Position numbers and translations under genes: made by a program. Positions 45,849 to 56,685 of a stretch of DNA of 64,000 bases are shown one piece after another. Position 1 is the stretch's first letter. The number at the start of each line of letters is the position of its first letter. Below the pieces are notes generated by a model. The model saw nothing but the letters and a program-made list of their open reading frames with translations, was not told the origin of the DNA and made no database searches. Source of the DNA: Anomaloglossus baeobatrachus (Eukaryota > Chordata > Amphibia > Anura > Aromobatidae); NCBI RefSeq assembly GCF_048569485.1, contig NW_027442245.1, forward strand, positions 62,001 to 126,000, in the 5' to 3' direction.

Positions 45849-46223
45849 ATAGCTTCTCGGCCTTTTGGCTAAGATCAAGTGTAGTTTCGGAGGACGCTAC
45901 CTTGGTCGGTACTGGAAGGTGCCTGGGATTGCACGTCTGCCGGCCTTGAGGAAGTGTGTGCGCCTTCTGGTGACACATAGCCCTCTTGTGCTTGGACGGT
46001 TCCCAGGCAACGGGAGGCGATCACCTTTGTTATTTTGAAGTCCTACTGATAAACAGAAAAAAAAAAAAATTAAATCTGTTCTTATCAGTTTAATATCTGA
46101 TACGTCCCCTCTCTGGGGACCATATATTAAATGGATTTTTAGAACAAGGAGATGGAAAAAATCTTGCTCTGTCCACTGCACGCATTGACCTGGTATTGCA
46201 GTACCTCCAGGACCGGTGCACCC
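45849..46223 (+). ncRNA. U2 snRNA sequence split by a 188-bp insert (right copy)
   Basis: 45849-45885 reads AT-AGCTTCTCGGCCTTTTGGCT then AAGATCAAGTGTAGT, the U2 5' end with one change near the cap. After 45886-46073 the U2 sequence resumes with ATCTGTTCTTATCAGTTTAA (46074 on). It includes the Sm-type region and stem-loops (ACGTCCCCTCTCTGGGGACC) and ends GGTGCACCCC near 46223. The two parts total 187 nt, matching full-length U2. The insert ends in an A-rich run and has no U2 similarity. With the branch-point-pairing segment split it should not work as U2. Confidence 0.88.
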
Positions 46224-46649
46224 CTTCTTAACCCAGTTTCCAAAAGCAGAACTCAATTCACCTGATTCAAATGAGCCCCATTAGTTAATTGAAAGAAAGC
46301 AAAAACTTTATATGCACCTCAATTTGGCCAATTCACTTTTCACACTTTCACCCTTTTTTTTATCTTTCACACCTTTTACTTGCTTTATTGATGCAAAAAG
46401 CTGTGCCAAATAGCAAACTCATCTCCACTCAACTTGACCAACTCTGCTATGTCCCGTGCAGTATCTTATTCTCAGTCTTATCTAGATCATTTGCAATTGA
46501 ATAGAATAGATCCCTTTTGGCTGCTTATGACTGTGTAAAATATGTAGTTTTACTGGGCTGGGATGAGAGAATCCATTGAAGCATGGTGTAGGGATTGTGG
46601 TTCCTGTGTGCTAAGAAGAGAGGCTGGCACCAGCCAGAAAGCCCCATTG
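46224..46649. other. Unassigned spacer within the right arm
   Basis: Mirror of 10831-11268. No gene is seen. Confidence 0.4.
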
Positions 46650-47330
46650 CAGCCAATAATCACTTAATAACTTTTTCAACTTGTCATCATATGGGAGGCC
46701 TTCCATTCCTTGTAGTAGTCTAGTTGCCCACCTTTGAACTGACTCTAACTTCTGAATGTCCTTATTAAAATGTGGAGCCCAAAACTGGTTCCCATATTCC
46801 AGATGTAGCCTTACAAGTGATTTATAGAGGTGTAACAATACGTTGGGATCACGGGATCTAATCTCCCTTTTTATACACCCTAAAATCTTGTCCCAAGCAG
46901 CATTCCATCAGCCTCTGGAAGGTTCCTGGCGCATTGCACAGCTCGAAGGGCATGCTTTTGAACTCGCAGAGACCCATAGGGGTGGCGAAGGCGGTCTTCT
47001 CCCGGTCTGCCTCAGCAACGGACACTTGCCAATAGTGACTAGTGAGATCAAGGGTAGAAAAATAATTTGCAGTTCTCAATGCAGCTAGCGATTCCTCAAT
47101 ACGGGGAGTGGTGCCGTCCTTCTTTTTTAACAGGATCAACAGAGCTGCCCAAAGGCTACAACTGTCACGGATAACCCCAGCCGCCTTCATGTTGCTCAAC
47201 ATGTACTTGGTACACTGGCAATGTGAAGGTGGTATTGGCTTATAGCTCTCTTTGATGGGTGGGTGTGCACCTGTGGGGATGTGGTGTTGGACCCCTTTTA
47301 TTCCCCCAAAATCTAGAGGGCTTCCCACCG
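46650..47330 (-). pseudogene. LINE scrap and gypsy pol fragment A (right copy)
   Basis: Mirror of 10176-10830. CR1-like LINE piece (LYKSLVRLHLEYG, KDIQKLESVQRWATRLLQGM) at about 46670-46890 and gypsy RT piece (IKGVQHHIPTGAHPPIKES, RTANYFSTLDLTSHYWQVSV) at about 46890-47330. This copy is somewhat less decayed than the left one. Gypsy part: broken fossil. Confidence 0.8.
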
Positions 47331-47950
47331 GTAACCCGCTCCCCAGCTTGGATGGATGCTGAGGGAGCCCCTTTTGCCCGCAGGCTCTGGCCCTGGGAAC
47401 TGTAGCCTTGGCGGTGACTGTGCTTCCCTCTACGGTGTGAGCTGTTGCCTTCAATCGGGTCTTGACTGCTGGGAAACCCTGGAGGTTCCTGTCGCTAACG
47501 GATTTGACCGGTTTTACGGCGACTCCTAGCCTGGTCGGGGTCCGTAGGCCCTGCCGGATGGTGCTGGCTTCTCTTCACTCCCCGATCTGGTACCGGCGGG
47601 CCACCGCCCATCCCCGGTCCGTACGGTTCACTCCAATCAGCCTCTCCTGCAGAAGGTCACCACCGTCTGCCAACCTTGCTGAGTGCCCGGGCCACACACC
47701 CGGACACGGTCAGTCTCCTCTCCTCTTCACTTCTCTAACTCCAAAACTGATCTCTAATCTGACTCCTTTTCCCGCCTCCAGGACTGTGAACTCCTCGGTG
47801 GGTGGGATCAACCGCCTGGCCCACCCCCTGGTGTGGACATCAGCCCCTGGAGGAAGGCAACTAGGATTTGTGTTTAGCTTCGGTGTGCCTAGCCGGAGTG
47901 TAGAGTGTGTTGGTGTAGTACCTGTGACGACCTGGCTTGTCCAGGGCGCC
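47331..47950 (-). repeat. LTR-like gypsy sequence at the outer edge of the right arm
   Basis: Mirror of 9547-10175. Ends at the GGCGCCCTGG start on the minus strand. Beyond 47950 the sequence is hAT-2, so this looks like a gypsy terminus inserted into, or joined to, the hAT. Confidence 0.6.
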
Positions 47951-49127
47951 CATGTGGGGTGTTGGCAGTGTATTTGCGCCTGCGTTCAAAGGTTTGCTGA
48001 ATGGATAACTGAACGCTGCGCTGGGACAAGGACGTGCTTGATGATGGTGTTATTTCTGAGTAGGCAACTGCAGGTGCAGGACCGGAGGAGGCTTGTTCGC
48101 AGGCAGCATGGACAGGGGATTGGCTCGCATGCACAACCAGCGAAGACGTAGCAGTGACATTAGCAAGCACTGCTCCTCGACTGTGTTGTACTTCCCACAA
48201 AGTCGGGTGCTTGGCTGACATGTGCCTGATCATGCTGGTGGTGGTCAGGCTGCTAGTTTTGGTACCCCTGCTGATGCTGGCACGGCAGGTGTTGCAAATG
48301 GCCTTTTTAGAATCATCTGGATCCAACTTAAAAAACTGCCAGACTCGGGAAGACCTAACATTTGTACAGGCACCTTGTGTCGTGTTGTTGTTCCGGGGAA
48401 CGGTTGCCTGACTTCTGCCTGGAGCCACCACCCTGCTTCTTACTGCCTGTTGGGATGCTACGCCTCCCTCCCCCTGTGCACTGCTGTCCTCGCTCTGCAT
48501 ATCCTCCTGCCAGGTTGGGTCAGTTACTGGATCATCCACCACGTCGTCTTCCTCTTCCGCACCCTGCTCCTCCTCCTGACTTCCTGACAATTGTGTCTCA
48601 TCATCGTCCACCCCTTGTTGAGACACGTTGCCAACTTCGTGAGAACGTGGCTGCTCAAATATTTGGCCATCTGTACATACGATCTCCTCATGACCCACTT
48701 CAACATGAGCTGGCGAGAGGCCAGAATGTGCGAATGGAAATGTGAACAGCTCTTCCGAGTGTCCAAGTGTGGGATCATTAATGTCCGAGGACGTGTACTC
48801 AGCCTTGTGGTAGGAAGGAGGATCAGGTTCTGAAATGTGCGGTGCAGTATCACGGCTACTGACACTTGACCGTGTGGAAGACAGAGTGTTTGTGGTGGTG
48901 CCAATCTGACTGGAAGCATTATCCGCTATCCAACTAACAACCTGTTGACACTGGTCTTGGTTCAAGAGCGGTGTACTGCTGCGGTCCCCAAGAATTTGGG
49001 ACAGGACGTGCGAGCAACTAGATGTGGCCCTTTGTTGTGGCAAAATTAGAGCTTGCCCACGACCTCGGCCTCTGCCTGCACCACCATCACGTCCACTTCC
49101 TTGTTCCTTGCCAACGCCCTTGCGCAT
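47951..49127 (-). pseudogene. hAT-2 transposase N-terminal part with BED finger
   Basis: The likely start is the ATG at 49127-49125 (MRKGVGKEQGSGRDGGAGRG). An open frame continues upstream, but only into the repeat array. A long Ser/Glu-rich acidic region with EEEQGAEEEDDVVDDP precedes a BED zinc finger (SRVWQFFKLDPDD, then CNTC and HMSAKH) at about 48190-48335. The frame is open to 47951, where gypsy sequence replaces the catalytic core, so the protein is truncated to roughly 390 codons with no DDE residues. BED fingers bind DNA in hAT transposases. Its layout parallels hAT-1, but the sequence is clearly diverged. Confidence 0.85.
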
Positions 49128-49139
49128 TTTGCAATGCTG

Positions 49140-50070
49140 TGCTGACGTGTATTCACTAGACTTGGGCGTTATATCAAAGTTTGTGCAAATTGTGCACCTG
49201 TACGCTGCCACCGACAGGCACACACGTGCGGTTTTTAAATGCAAGCACGGACGCACTAAGAACCTAACAGGTTTTAGGAGCAAAAATTAATGACGAGAAC
49301 TCTGACACTATCAGCCACTGCTGACTGACGTGTATTATACACTACACTTGTGCGTTATATAATAGTTTGGTAAAAACGCACACAAGTGCACCTGTACGCT
49401 GCCACCGACAGGCACACACGTGCGGTTTTTAAATGCAAGCACGGACGCACTAAGAACCTAACACAGGTTTTAGGAGCAAAAATTAATGACGAGAACTCTG
49501 ACACTATCAGCCACTGCTGACTGACGTGTATTATACACTACACTTGTGCGTTATATAATAGTTTGGTAAAAACGCACACAAGTGCACCTGTACGCTGCCA
49601 CCGACAGGCACACACGTGCGGTTTTTAAATGCAAGCACGGACGCACTAAGAACCTAACACAGGTTTTAGGAGCAAAAATTAATGACGAGAACTCTGACAC
49701 TATCAGCCACTGCTGACTGACGTGTATTATACACTACACTTGTGCGTTATATAATAGTTTGGTAAAAACGCACACAAGTGCACCTGTACGCTGCCACCGA
49801 CAGGCACACACGTGCGGTTTTTAAATGCAAGCACGGACGCACTAAGAACCTAACACAGGTTTTAGGAGCAAAAATTAATGACGAGAACTCTGACACTATC
49901 AGCCACTGCTGACTGACGTGTATTATACACTACACTTGTGCGTTATATAATAGTTTGGTAAAAACGCACACAAGTGCACCTGTACGCTGCCACCGACAGG
50001 CACACACGTGCGGTTTTTAAATGCAAGCACGGACGCACTAAGAACCTAACAGGTTTTAGGAGCGACAATT
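49140..50070 (-). repeat. 196-bp tandem array of hAT-2
   Basis: TGTATTATACACTACACTTG recurs at 49331, 49527, 49723 and 49919, exactly 196 bases apart. A first partial, diverged unit (183 bp) starts at 49148. Units are almost identical. It lies between the transposon end and the transposase ATG, i.e. in the leader. It is unrelated in sequence to the 220- and 138-bp arrays. Confidence 0.95.
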
Positions 50071-50149
50071 GCTGAGAAGTCTGACACTATCAGGACTGTT
50101 TTAGACTGTGTACACCAGCCCCAGATATGATGAAGGCTGGTATACGGTC

Positions 50150-50400
50150 ACCACTAGGAATGGCTATATACCCTGCCTGCCTGCCTGCCTGCCTGCCTGT
50201 ATACTGCTACAATAGTCCTGACAAGGACTCTTTTGGTCACTAGCCTGTATTCCAACCTGGCTATACCCTGCCTGTATACAGCAACAATAGTCCTGAGAAG
50301 GACTCTGCTACTGTACTCCGACCTGGCTATACCCTGCCTGCCTGTATACAACTAGAATAGTCCTGAGAAGGACTTTTGGTCACACTGTTTGCAGCCCTGC
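50150..50400 (-). repeat. Short subterminal repeats of hAT-2
   Basis: Three imperfect copies of a 70-110-bp unit share AATAGTCCTGA(GA/CA)AGGACTCT and GGCTATACCCTGCCTGTATA. They include a run of five to six CCTG repeats near 50175-50200. Confidence 0.8.
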
Positions 50401-51223
50401 TACGGAAATAGCTATAAAGGGCCGCAAACCTTTCCCTGAAGCAGCGACCCTCTCCCTGCACTGACTGTCTGGATAGCTGTGAGCAGAGCACAGCGCGCCC
50501 GCCGGTATAAAGGCTCGGTCACGCTGTGCAGGCCGGCCAATCACTGCAATTCCACAACTAACAGGGCTGTGGCATTGCAGTGGTCTGCCAGCCAATCCCT
50601 GCATGAGGGCTGTCTCTCAAAAGAGCGCCAACATGCAGGGATGAAGACCACGAGTACAGCACGAGTATCGCGAGATTACTCGGTCCCCGTCGAGTAGACC
50701 GAGTACAGTGATACTCGTGCGAGTACCGAGTAGTAACAAGCATGCTCGCTCATCACTATTTATTAGTAAAATGGCTTACACTCCCCTTTTTTCCACTTTT
50801 TTCTTCACTACTTTTATAAAGAAATTTTTCCTTTCTTTATTCTTAATGCAATTTTATATAGCAACACCACCATTTTTTGCCACGAACATAATTTTTCTTG
50901 TCCGTCATCCCGTTCACCCTTACAGGGTTGTGGACAGATGCACTTGTCACTACACTTCTAAGACTCAATACAGGGTCTGGAGCTCAATGCTCCCTTTTTG
51001 TTTTTTTTTTCTTCTTTTTTTTCTTTTTTTCATTTTGTCCTTCTTCTTCTTCTTTTTCTGATTTTTGTCTCAAAAAGCTGATGAAATTTGAAACACTATA
51101 CCCCAGTGATTTTATAAATGTTTCTCAATATATCACTTGAGAACTTTTATGGCCGGTATTGTAACAGTTGACCATCCCGGCAGTATTTGAAATACAGCAG
51201 TCAGTCCTCTGACGTAGCTCCAT

Positions 51224-51311
51224 ATGTGTATATATAGAGGTTCTTCCTCCTTTGATTGCATACTGTTCTTTTTTTGCCCTGATGAAGGAGACAGTGATCT
51301 CTGAAACACAT
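51224..51311 (+). ncRNA. Hammerhead-ribozyme-like motif with intact core boxes
   Basis: CCCTGATGAAGGAGACAGTG then ATCTCTGAAACACATTGACC. The core CTGATGA is intact, stem II is AGGAGA/TCTCT (one G-U), and GAAA is intact. Stem III could be ATGTG (51224-51228)/CACAT (51307-51311), with UA as the cleavage position. Stem I between them does not fold convincingly by eye. Confidence 0.5.
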
Positions 51312-51879
51312 TGACCGGAAAAAAGAATAAAGAGATGAAATAATTAACATCAGTTTCCTTTGGTGACAGCGCGGCACGCACCCGATTTTCCTCCTATACG
51401 TTATTGCTCTTCTACTAGGGGCTGCGGCTGTCGCCATTTGTAACGTGCATTTAGGGGTTGTGACTGGCACAACCTTAATAGGTGAGTGCAACTACTATTA
51501 ATTATTTGTTACCTTACCAGGTAAGACCCTAATTTGTGCGTCTGCTCCAGAGTTATTTCCCTGATTATTAATATCTGACAGGCAGTGATTGATCCTGCAT
51601 TCTCACCTTCCTCTCTGTTGCACATTCTTATTGTTCCTATATGCTCTCTATTTCCATCAGACTTTTTTTGTCCTTCGGTGGGGCTCTAACATATGTGCAC
51701 CATTTATTATTTATTTTTATGGATTCCTTTCTTTTTTCATGCTAGCGTTCATTATGCAGTAGTCATTCATGATATATCTTATATTTGTGAATCCATTAGG
51801 GCTCTATATGTCTGGTGCATCACATTGGGTCTTTTCAGTGCACAATAGGCACCTTTTTCTGTTATGCTCTGCTGCCACC

Positions 51880-52105
51880 TTATGGACATCCTATCAGTGA
51901 TGCCAGAAAAAAATGGACATGTCTCCGTGCAGCAATCACGGACACGCGGGTACGCCGCACGGAGACACGTGCAGTGAAAAATCACTGATGTGTGAGCAGA
52001 CCCATTCATTATAATGGATCTGCGTATCTCAGTGATTCTGTTATGTTTAAAAAAAAGCACAAACGTACCAGAATCACTGACGTGTGAAACAGGCCTTATA
52101 GTGTT
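51880..52105. mobile_element. MITE-like fragment
   Basis: The right end reads AAGGCCTGTTTCACACGTCA on the reverse strand, a typical MITE end in style. Inverted pieces inside (TCTCCGTGC.../...GCACGGAGAC, ATCACTGA / TCAGTGAT) support a hairpin-rich element. The left end is unclear. Confidence 0.4.
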
Positions 52106-52242
52106 TTGATTTATGTATGTATTATACAACTTCTGTGGATCTTGTATGAGTGACTTTTCTTCATTTTATTGGATTGTTTTAAAATATTGAAATAAAGTCA
52201 CGCTTCCTATGCATCCTTTTGTATTCTGATTGGCTACTATAA

Positions 52243-52475
52243 TACAGTTTTTAGGCACTGAGATCGATACCAGAGGCATGGTCTTCCGCTTACCAGAGGA
52301 TAAGCTCAAAAGGCTAAGGGACATAATAGAAGGGTTTAGTGCTGTTAAGAAGGTGGCATTAAGATAAATGAAATATATCTTCTCGGTCTTCTCGTTTTCT
52401 TGCTGAGTTGTGCCAATGGACAGAGTTTTTTCTAGACATTTGCTATTGGAAACTCAGGGAACCAAAGCTCCTGGA
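52243..52475 (+). pseudogene. DIRS-like retroelement RT/RNase H scrap
   Basis: The translation FLGTEIDTRGMVFRLPEDKL, then IEGFSAVKKVALR and VVPMDRVFSRHLLLETQG resembles the post-RT region of DIRS-type tyrosine-recombinase retrotransposons. It is a short, broken fossil. hAT-3 is inserted directly after it at 52476. Confidence 0.6.
52468..52475. repeat. Presumed 8-bp target site of hAT-3, left side
   Basis: CTCCTGGA lies directly before the terminus TAGAGTTGAGCG. The matching copy would lie beyond the right edge. Confidence 0.6.
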
Positions 52476-52720
52476 TAGAGTTGAGCGCGGTTCGTGGTTC
52501 GTGGTTCTCCAGTTCTAGGCTCGAGTGATTTTGGGGCATGTTCTAGATCGAACTAGAACTCGAGCTTTTTTTTTTTCTTGTCTTCCTTCCCTAAGTGCGC
52601 GCGTCTTGTGGGGCGGGCCAGCATGTCAGCCAATCACAGACACACACACAGCTAAGTTGACTTTGAGCCAGAGAAGCAACGGCATGTGTGATAGGATCTG
52701 CATGTCACATGTCCCTGCAT

Positions 52721-52727
52721 TATAAAA
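52721..52727 (+). promoter_or_regulatory. TATA-like box of hAT-3
   Basis: TATAAAA in GCATTATAAAACCGGAC. It lies about 250 bases inside the terminus, upstream of the 138-bp array and the MSGKMTDAGG start codon, and is conserved in reverse in hAT-1 near 30888-30894. If used, the whole array would be in the 5' leader or a leader intron. Confidence 0.45.
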
Positions 52728-54211
52728 CCGGACATTTTCTTCACGGACGCCATTATCTGCCTTCTGCGTCTTTGGTGTCAGACATCACTGTCGCAGCTCC
52801 GTCCTCCTGAGTCCTATAGCCGATACAGCTGTATGCGCTGCATACACAGCGTTAGACAGCATAGGGAGAGCACTTTATAGCAGTCCTTTTAAGGACTCAA
52901 ACCGGCAGGGTCAGAGAGCCATAGGTGACAGGTCCTGCAAACAGCAACAGCATCTGTGTAGCCAAGGTCAGGGATTTCCTCCCTGCATTTCACCATTAGG
53001 AGGGAATAGAAAGGCAGGCTTCCATTCCTCTACCCAGAGCACCACAATCCTGCCACTGTACCCTCCTGTCCTCTGCACACTCCAACTCATTATAACTAAG
53101 CCATTATACTAGCAAACACTCAGTGTACCTAGTGGCATCCTATCTGTGGCTATTGGACTTTGCTATAGTCCCACTAGTGCAAAGACATTTGCAGAGCACG
53201 TCTGCCTGCATTGCACACTCCAACTTTTTTAAACTAAGCAATTTTACTAGCAAACACTCAGTGTACCTAGTGGCATCCTATACGTGGCTATTGGACTTTG
53301 CTATAGTCCCACTAGTGCCAAGACATTTGCAGAGCGCATCTGCCTGCGTTGCACACTCCAACTAATTTTAACTTAGCCATTATACTAGCAAACACTCAGT
53401 GTACCTAGTGGCATCCTATACGTGGCTATTGGACTTTGCTATAGTCCCACTAGTGCCAAGACATTTGCAGAGCGCATCTGCCTGCGTTGCACACTCCAAC
53501 TAATTATAAGTAAGCCATTATACTAGCAAACACTCAGTGTACCTAGTGGCATCCTATCTGTGGCTATTGGACTTTGCTATAGTCCCACTAGTGCAAAGAC
53601 ATTTGCAGAGCACGTCTGCCTGCATTGCACACTCCAACTTTTTTAAACTAAGCAATTTTACTAGCAAACACTCAGTGTACCTAGTGGCATCCTATACGTG
53701 GCTATTGGACTTTGCTATAGTCCCACTAGTGCCAAGACATTTGCAGAGCGCATCTGCCTGCGTTGCACACTCCAACTAATTATAAGTAAGCCATTATACT
53801 AGCAAACACTCAGTGTACCTAGTGGCATCCTATCTGTGGCTATTGGACTTTGCTATAGTCCCACTAGTGCCAAGACATTTGCAGAGCGCATCTGCCTGCG
53901 TTGCACACTCCAACTAATTATAAGTAAGCCATTATACTAGCAAACACTCAGTGTACCTAGTGGCATCCTATACGTGGCTATTGGACCTTGCTATAGTCCC
54001 ACTAGTGCCAAGACATTTGCAGAGCGCATCTGCCTGCGTTGCACACTCCAACTAATTATAAGTAAGCCATTATACTAGCAAACACTCAGTGTACCTAGTG
54101 GCATCCTATACGTGGCTATTGGACCTTGCTATAGTCCCACTAGTGCCAAGACATTTGCAGAGCGCATCTGCCTGCGTTGCACACTCCAACTAATTATAAG
54201 TAAGCCATTAT

Positions 54212-55237
54212 TATAATTATTATTATTATTTATTATTATAGCGCCATTTATTCCATGGCGCTTTACAAGTGAAAGGGTATACGTACAACAATCATTAACA
54301 GTACATAACAGACTGGTACAGGAGGAGAGAGGACCCTGCCCGCGAGGGCTTACAGTCTACAGGGAATGGGTGATGGTACAATAGGTGAGGACAGAGCTGG
54401 TTGCGCAGTGGTCTACTGGACTGAGGGCTGTTGTAGGTTATAGGCTTGTTGGAAGAGGTGGGTCTTGAGGTTCCTCTTGAAGCTTTCCACGGTAGGGGAG
54501 AGTCTGATGTGCTGAGGTAGAGCATTCCAAAGTATGGGGGATGCACGGGAGAAATCTTGTACGCGATTGTGGAAAGAGAAGATAAGGGAGGAGCAGAGAA
54601 GGAGATCTTGTGAGGATCTGAGGTTGCGTGCAGGTAGGTACCGGGAGACTAGGTCACAGATGTAGGGAGGAGACAGGTTGTCATGGCTTTGTATGTCATG
54701 GTTAGTGTTTTGAACTGGAGTCGTTGGGTGATGGGAAGCCAGTGAAGGGATTGGCAGAGTGGCGAGGCTGGGGAGTAGCGAGGGGAGAGGTGGATTAAGC
54801 GGGCCGCAGAGTTTAGGATAGATTGGAGGGGTGCAAGAGTGTTGGAAGGGAGGCCAGAGAGCAGGAGGTTGCAGTAGTCGAGGCGGGAGATGATGAGGGC
54901 ATGCACTAATGTTTTTGCTGATTCTTGGTTAAGGAAAGCACGGATCCGGGAGATGTTTTTGAGTTGTAATCGGCATGAGGTGAAGAGGGCTTGGATGTGT
55001 GGCTTGAAGGATAGAGCAGAGTCGAGGGTCACTCCAAGGCAACGAGCTTGTGAGACTGGGGAGAGTAAGCAACCATCGAGTTTGATGGAAAGGCTTGTTG
55101 GAGGAGATGAGTGAGGAGGAGGAAAGACAATGAATTCTGTTTTGTCCATGTTAAGTTTTAGGAATCGCACAGAGAAGAAGGATGAAATAGCAGACAGACA
55201 TTGTGGGATTCTGGTTAGTAGAGAGGTAATGTCAGGT
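54212..55237 (-). mobile_element. L2-type LINE copy 1, 5'-truncated, in the array
   Basis: 3' end at 54212 with an ATT-rich tail and the hairpin GCGCCATTTATTCCATGGCG. The minus-strand frame encodes MRFLKLNMDKTEFIVFPPPH, RCLGVTLDSALSFKPHIQAL, DYCNLLLSGLPSNTLAPLQS and LHWLPITQRLQFK, the C-terminal part of a CR1/L2/Rex1-group RT. It is frameshifted near 54680, after TMTYKAM. A 7-bp duplication, CCATTAT, lies at 54205-54211 and 55238-55244. Endonuclease and RT catalytic parts are absent. Confidence 0.9.
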
Positions 55238-55658
55238 CCATTATACTAGCAAACACTCAGTGTACCTAGTGGCATCCTATCTGTGGCTATTGGACTTTGC
55301 TATAGTCCCACTAGTGCCAAGACATTTGCAGAGCGCATCTGCCTGCGTTGCACACTCCAACTAATTATAAGTAAGCCATTATACTAGCAAACACTCAGTG
55401 TACCTAGTGGCATCCTATACGTGGCTATTGGACCTTGCTATAGTCCCACTAGTGCCAAGACATTTGCAGAGCGCATCTGCCTGCGTTGCACACTCCAACT
55501 AATTATAAGTAAGCCATTATACTAGCAAACACTCAGTGTACCTAGTGGCATCCTATACGTGGCTATTGGACCTTGCTATAGTCCCACTAGTGCCAAGACA
55601 TTTGCAGAGCGCATCTGCCTGCGTTGCACACTCCAACTAATTATAAGTAAGCCATTAT

Positions 55659-56685
55659 TATTATTATTATTATTATTTATTATTATAGCGCCATTTATTC
55701 CATGGCGCTTTACAAGTGAAAGGGTATACGTACAACAATCATTAACAGTACATAACAGACTGGTACAGGAGGAGAGAGGACCCTGCCCGCGAGGGCTTAC
55801 AGTCTACAGGGAATGGGTGATGGTACAATAGGTGAGGACAGAGCTGGTTGCGCAGTGGTCTACTGGACTGAGGGCTGTTGTAGGTTATAGGCTTGTTGGA
55901 AGAGGTGGGTCTTGAGGTTCCTCTTGAAGCTTTCCACGGTAGGGGAGAGTCTGATGTGCTGAGGTAGAGCATTCCAAAGTATGGGGGATGCACGGGAGAA
56001 ATCTTGTACGCGATTGTGGGAAGAGGAGATAAGGGAGGAGCAGAGAAGGAGATCTTGTGAGGATCTGAGGTTGCGTGCAGGTAGGTACCGGGAGACTAGG
56101 TCACAGATGTAGGGAGGAGACAGGTTGTGCATGGCTTTGTATGTCATGGTTAGTTTTTTGAACTGGAGTCGTTGGGTGATGGGAAGCCAGTGAAGGGATT
56201 GGCAGAGTGGCGAGGCTGGGGAGTAGCGAGGGGAGAGGTGGATTAAGCGGGCCGCAGAGTTTAGGATAGATTGGAGGGGTGCAAGAGTGTTGGAAGGGAG
56301 GCCAGAGAGCAGGAGGTTGCAGTAGTCGAGGCAGGAGATGATGAGGGCATGCACTAATGTTTTTGCTGATTCTTGGTTAAGGAAAGCACGGATCCGGGAG
56401 ATGTTTTTGAGTTGTAATCGGCATGAGGTGAAGAGGGCTTGGATGTGTGGCTTGAAGGATAGAGCAGAGTCGAGGGTCACTCCAAGGCAACGAGCTTGTG
56501 AGACTGGGGAGAGTAAGCAACCATCGAGTTTGATGGAAAGGCTTGTTGGAGGAGATGAGTGAGGAGGAGGAAAGACAATGAATTCTGTTTTGTCCATGTT
56601 AAGTTTTAGGAATCGCACAGAGAAGAAGGATGAAATAGCAGACAGACATTGTGGGATTCTGGTTAGTAGAGAGGTAATGTCAGGT
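55659..56685 (-). mobile_element. L2-type LINE copy 2 in the array
   Basis: Same truncation point (GTCAGGT then CCATTAT), same 3' junction and the same flanking repeat variant (CCTATCTGTGG) as copies 1 and 3. A 252-codon frame (minus, 56618-55860) is open from MRFLKLNMDK to AYNLQQPSVQ. It is a segmental copy made with the satellite, not a separate insertion. Confidence 0.92.

Larger units (their letters stand above)
34893..47950. repeat. Right arm of the giant palindrome (interrupted at 36707-42546)
   Basis: 34893-36706 plus 42547-47950 is the reverse complement of 33176-31344 plus 14922-9547. Where the hAT sits in the left arm, this arm has one uninterrupted ATCATGAC (reverse, 42566-42573). 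Where this arm has the 5.8-kb insert, the left arm reads straight through (CACAAT then GGACC at 31357-31367). The outer edge at 47950 abuts hAT-2. Confidence 0.93.
47951..50758 (-). mobile_element. hAT-2: 5' part of a second hAT transposon
   Basis: The 5' terminus at 50758 reads TAGTGATGAGCGAGCATGC on the minus strand, a hAT-type end related to but distinct from the TAGAG ends of hAT-1 and hAT-3. Inwards come a GTACTCG-rich subterminal region, short repeats (50150-50400), a 196-bp array (49140-50070) and the N-terminal half of a transposase. It stops abruptly at the palindrome edge. The 3' half is not in the window. Confidence 0.85.
50759..52242. other. Non-coding stretch between hAT-2 and the DIRS-like scrap
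   Basis: T-rich sequence (50770-51060), a Penelope-like end with a hammerhead-like motif (51224-51311) and AATAAAG at about 51326. A MITE-like piece lies at about 51880-52105. Nothing else is recognised. Open frames across the T-rich part are low-complexity. Confidence 0.4.

Noticed and set aside
9547-47950. Pure assembly or fold-back read artefact
   Set aside because: The arms differ by scattered substitutions and small indels and carry different insertions with proper junctions, one with an 8-bp duplication. An artefact cannot be excluded fully, but it is the less likely reading.
50708-51061. 117-codon open frame ending in poly-Phe
   Set aside because: Driven by T-rich low-complexity sequence. 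It has no domain, and its start lies in the hAT-2 terminus.
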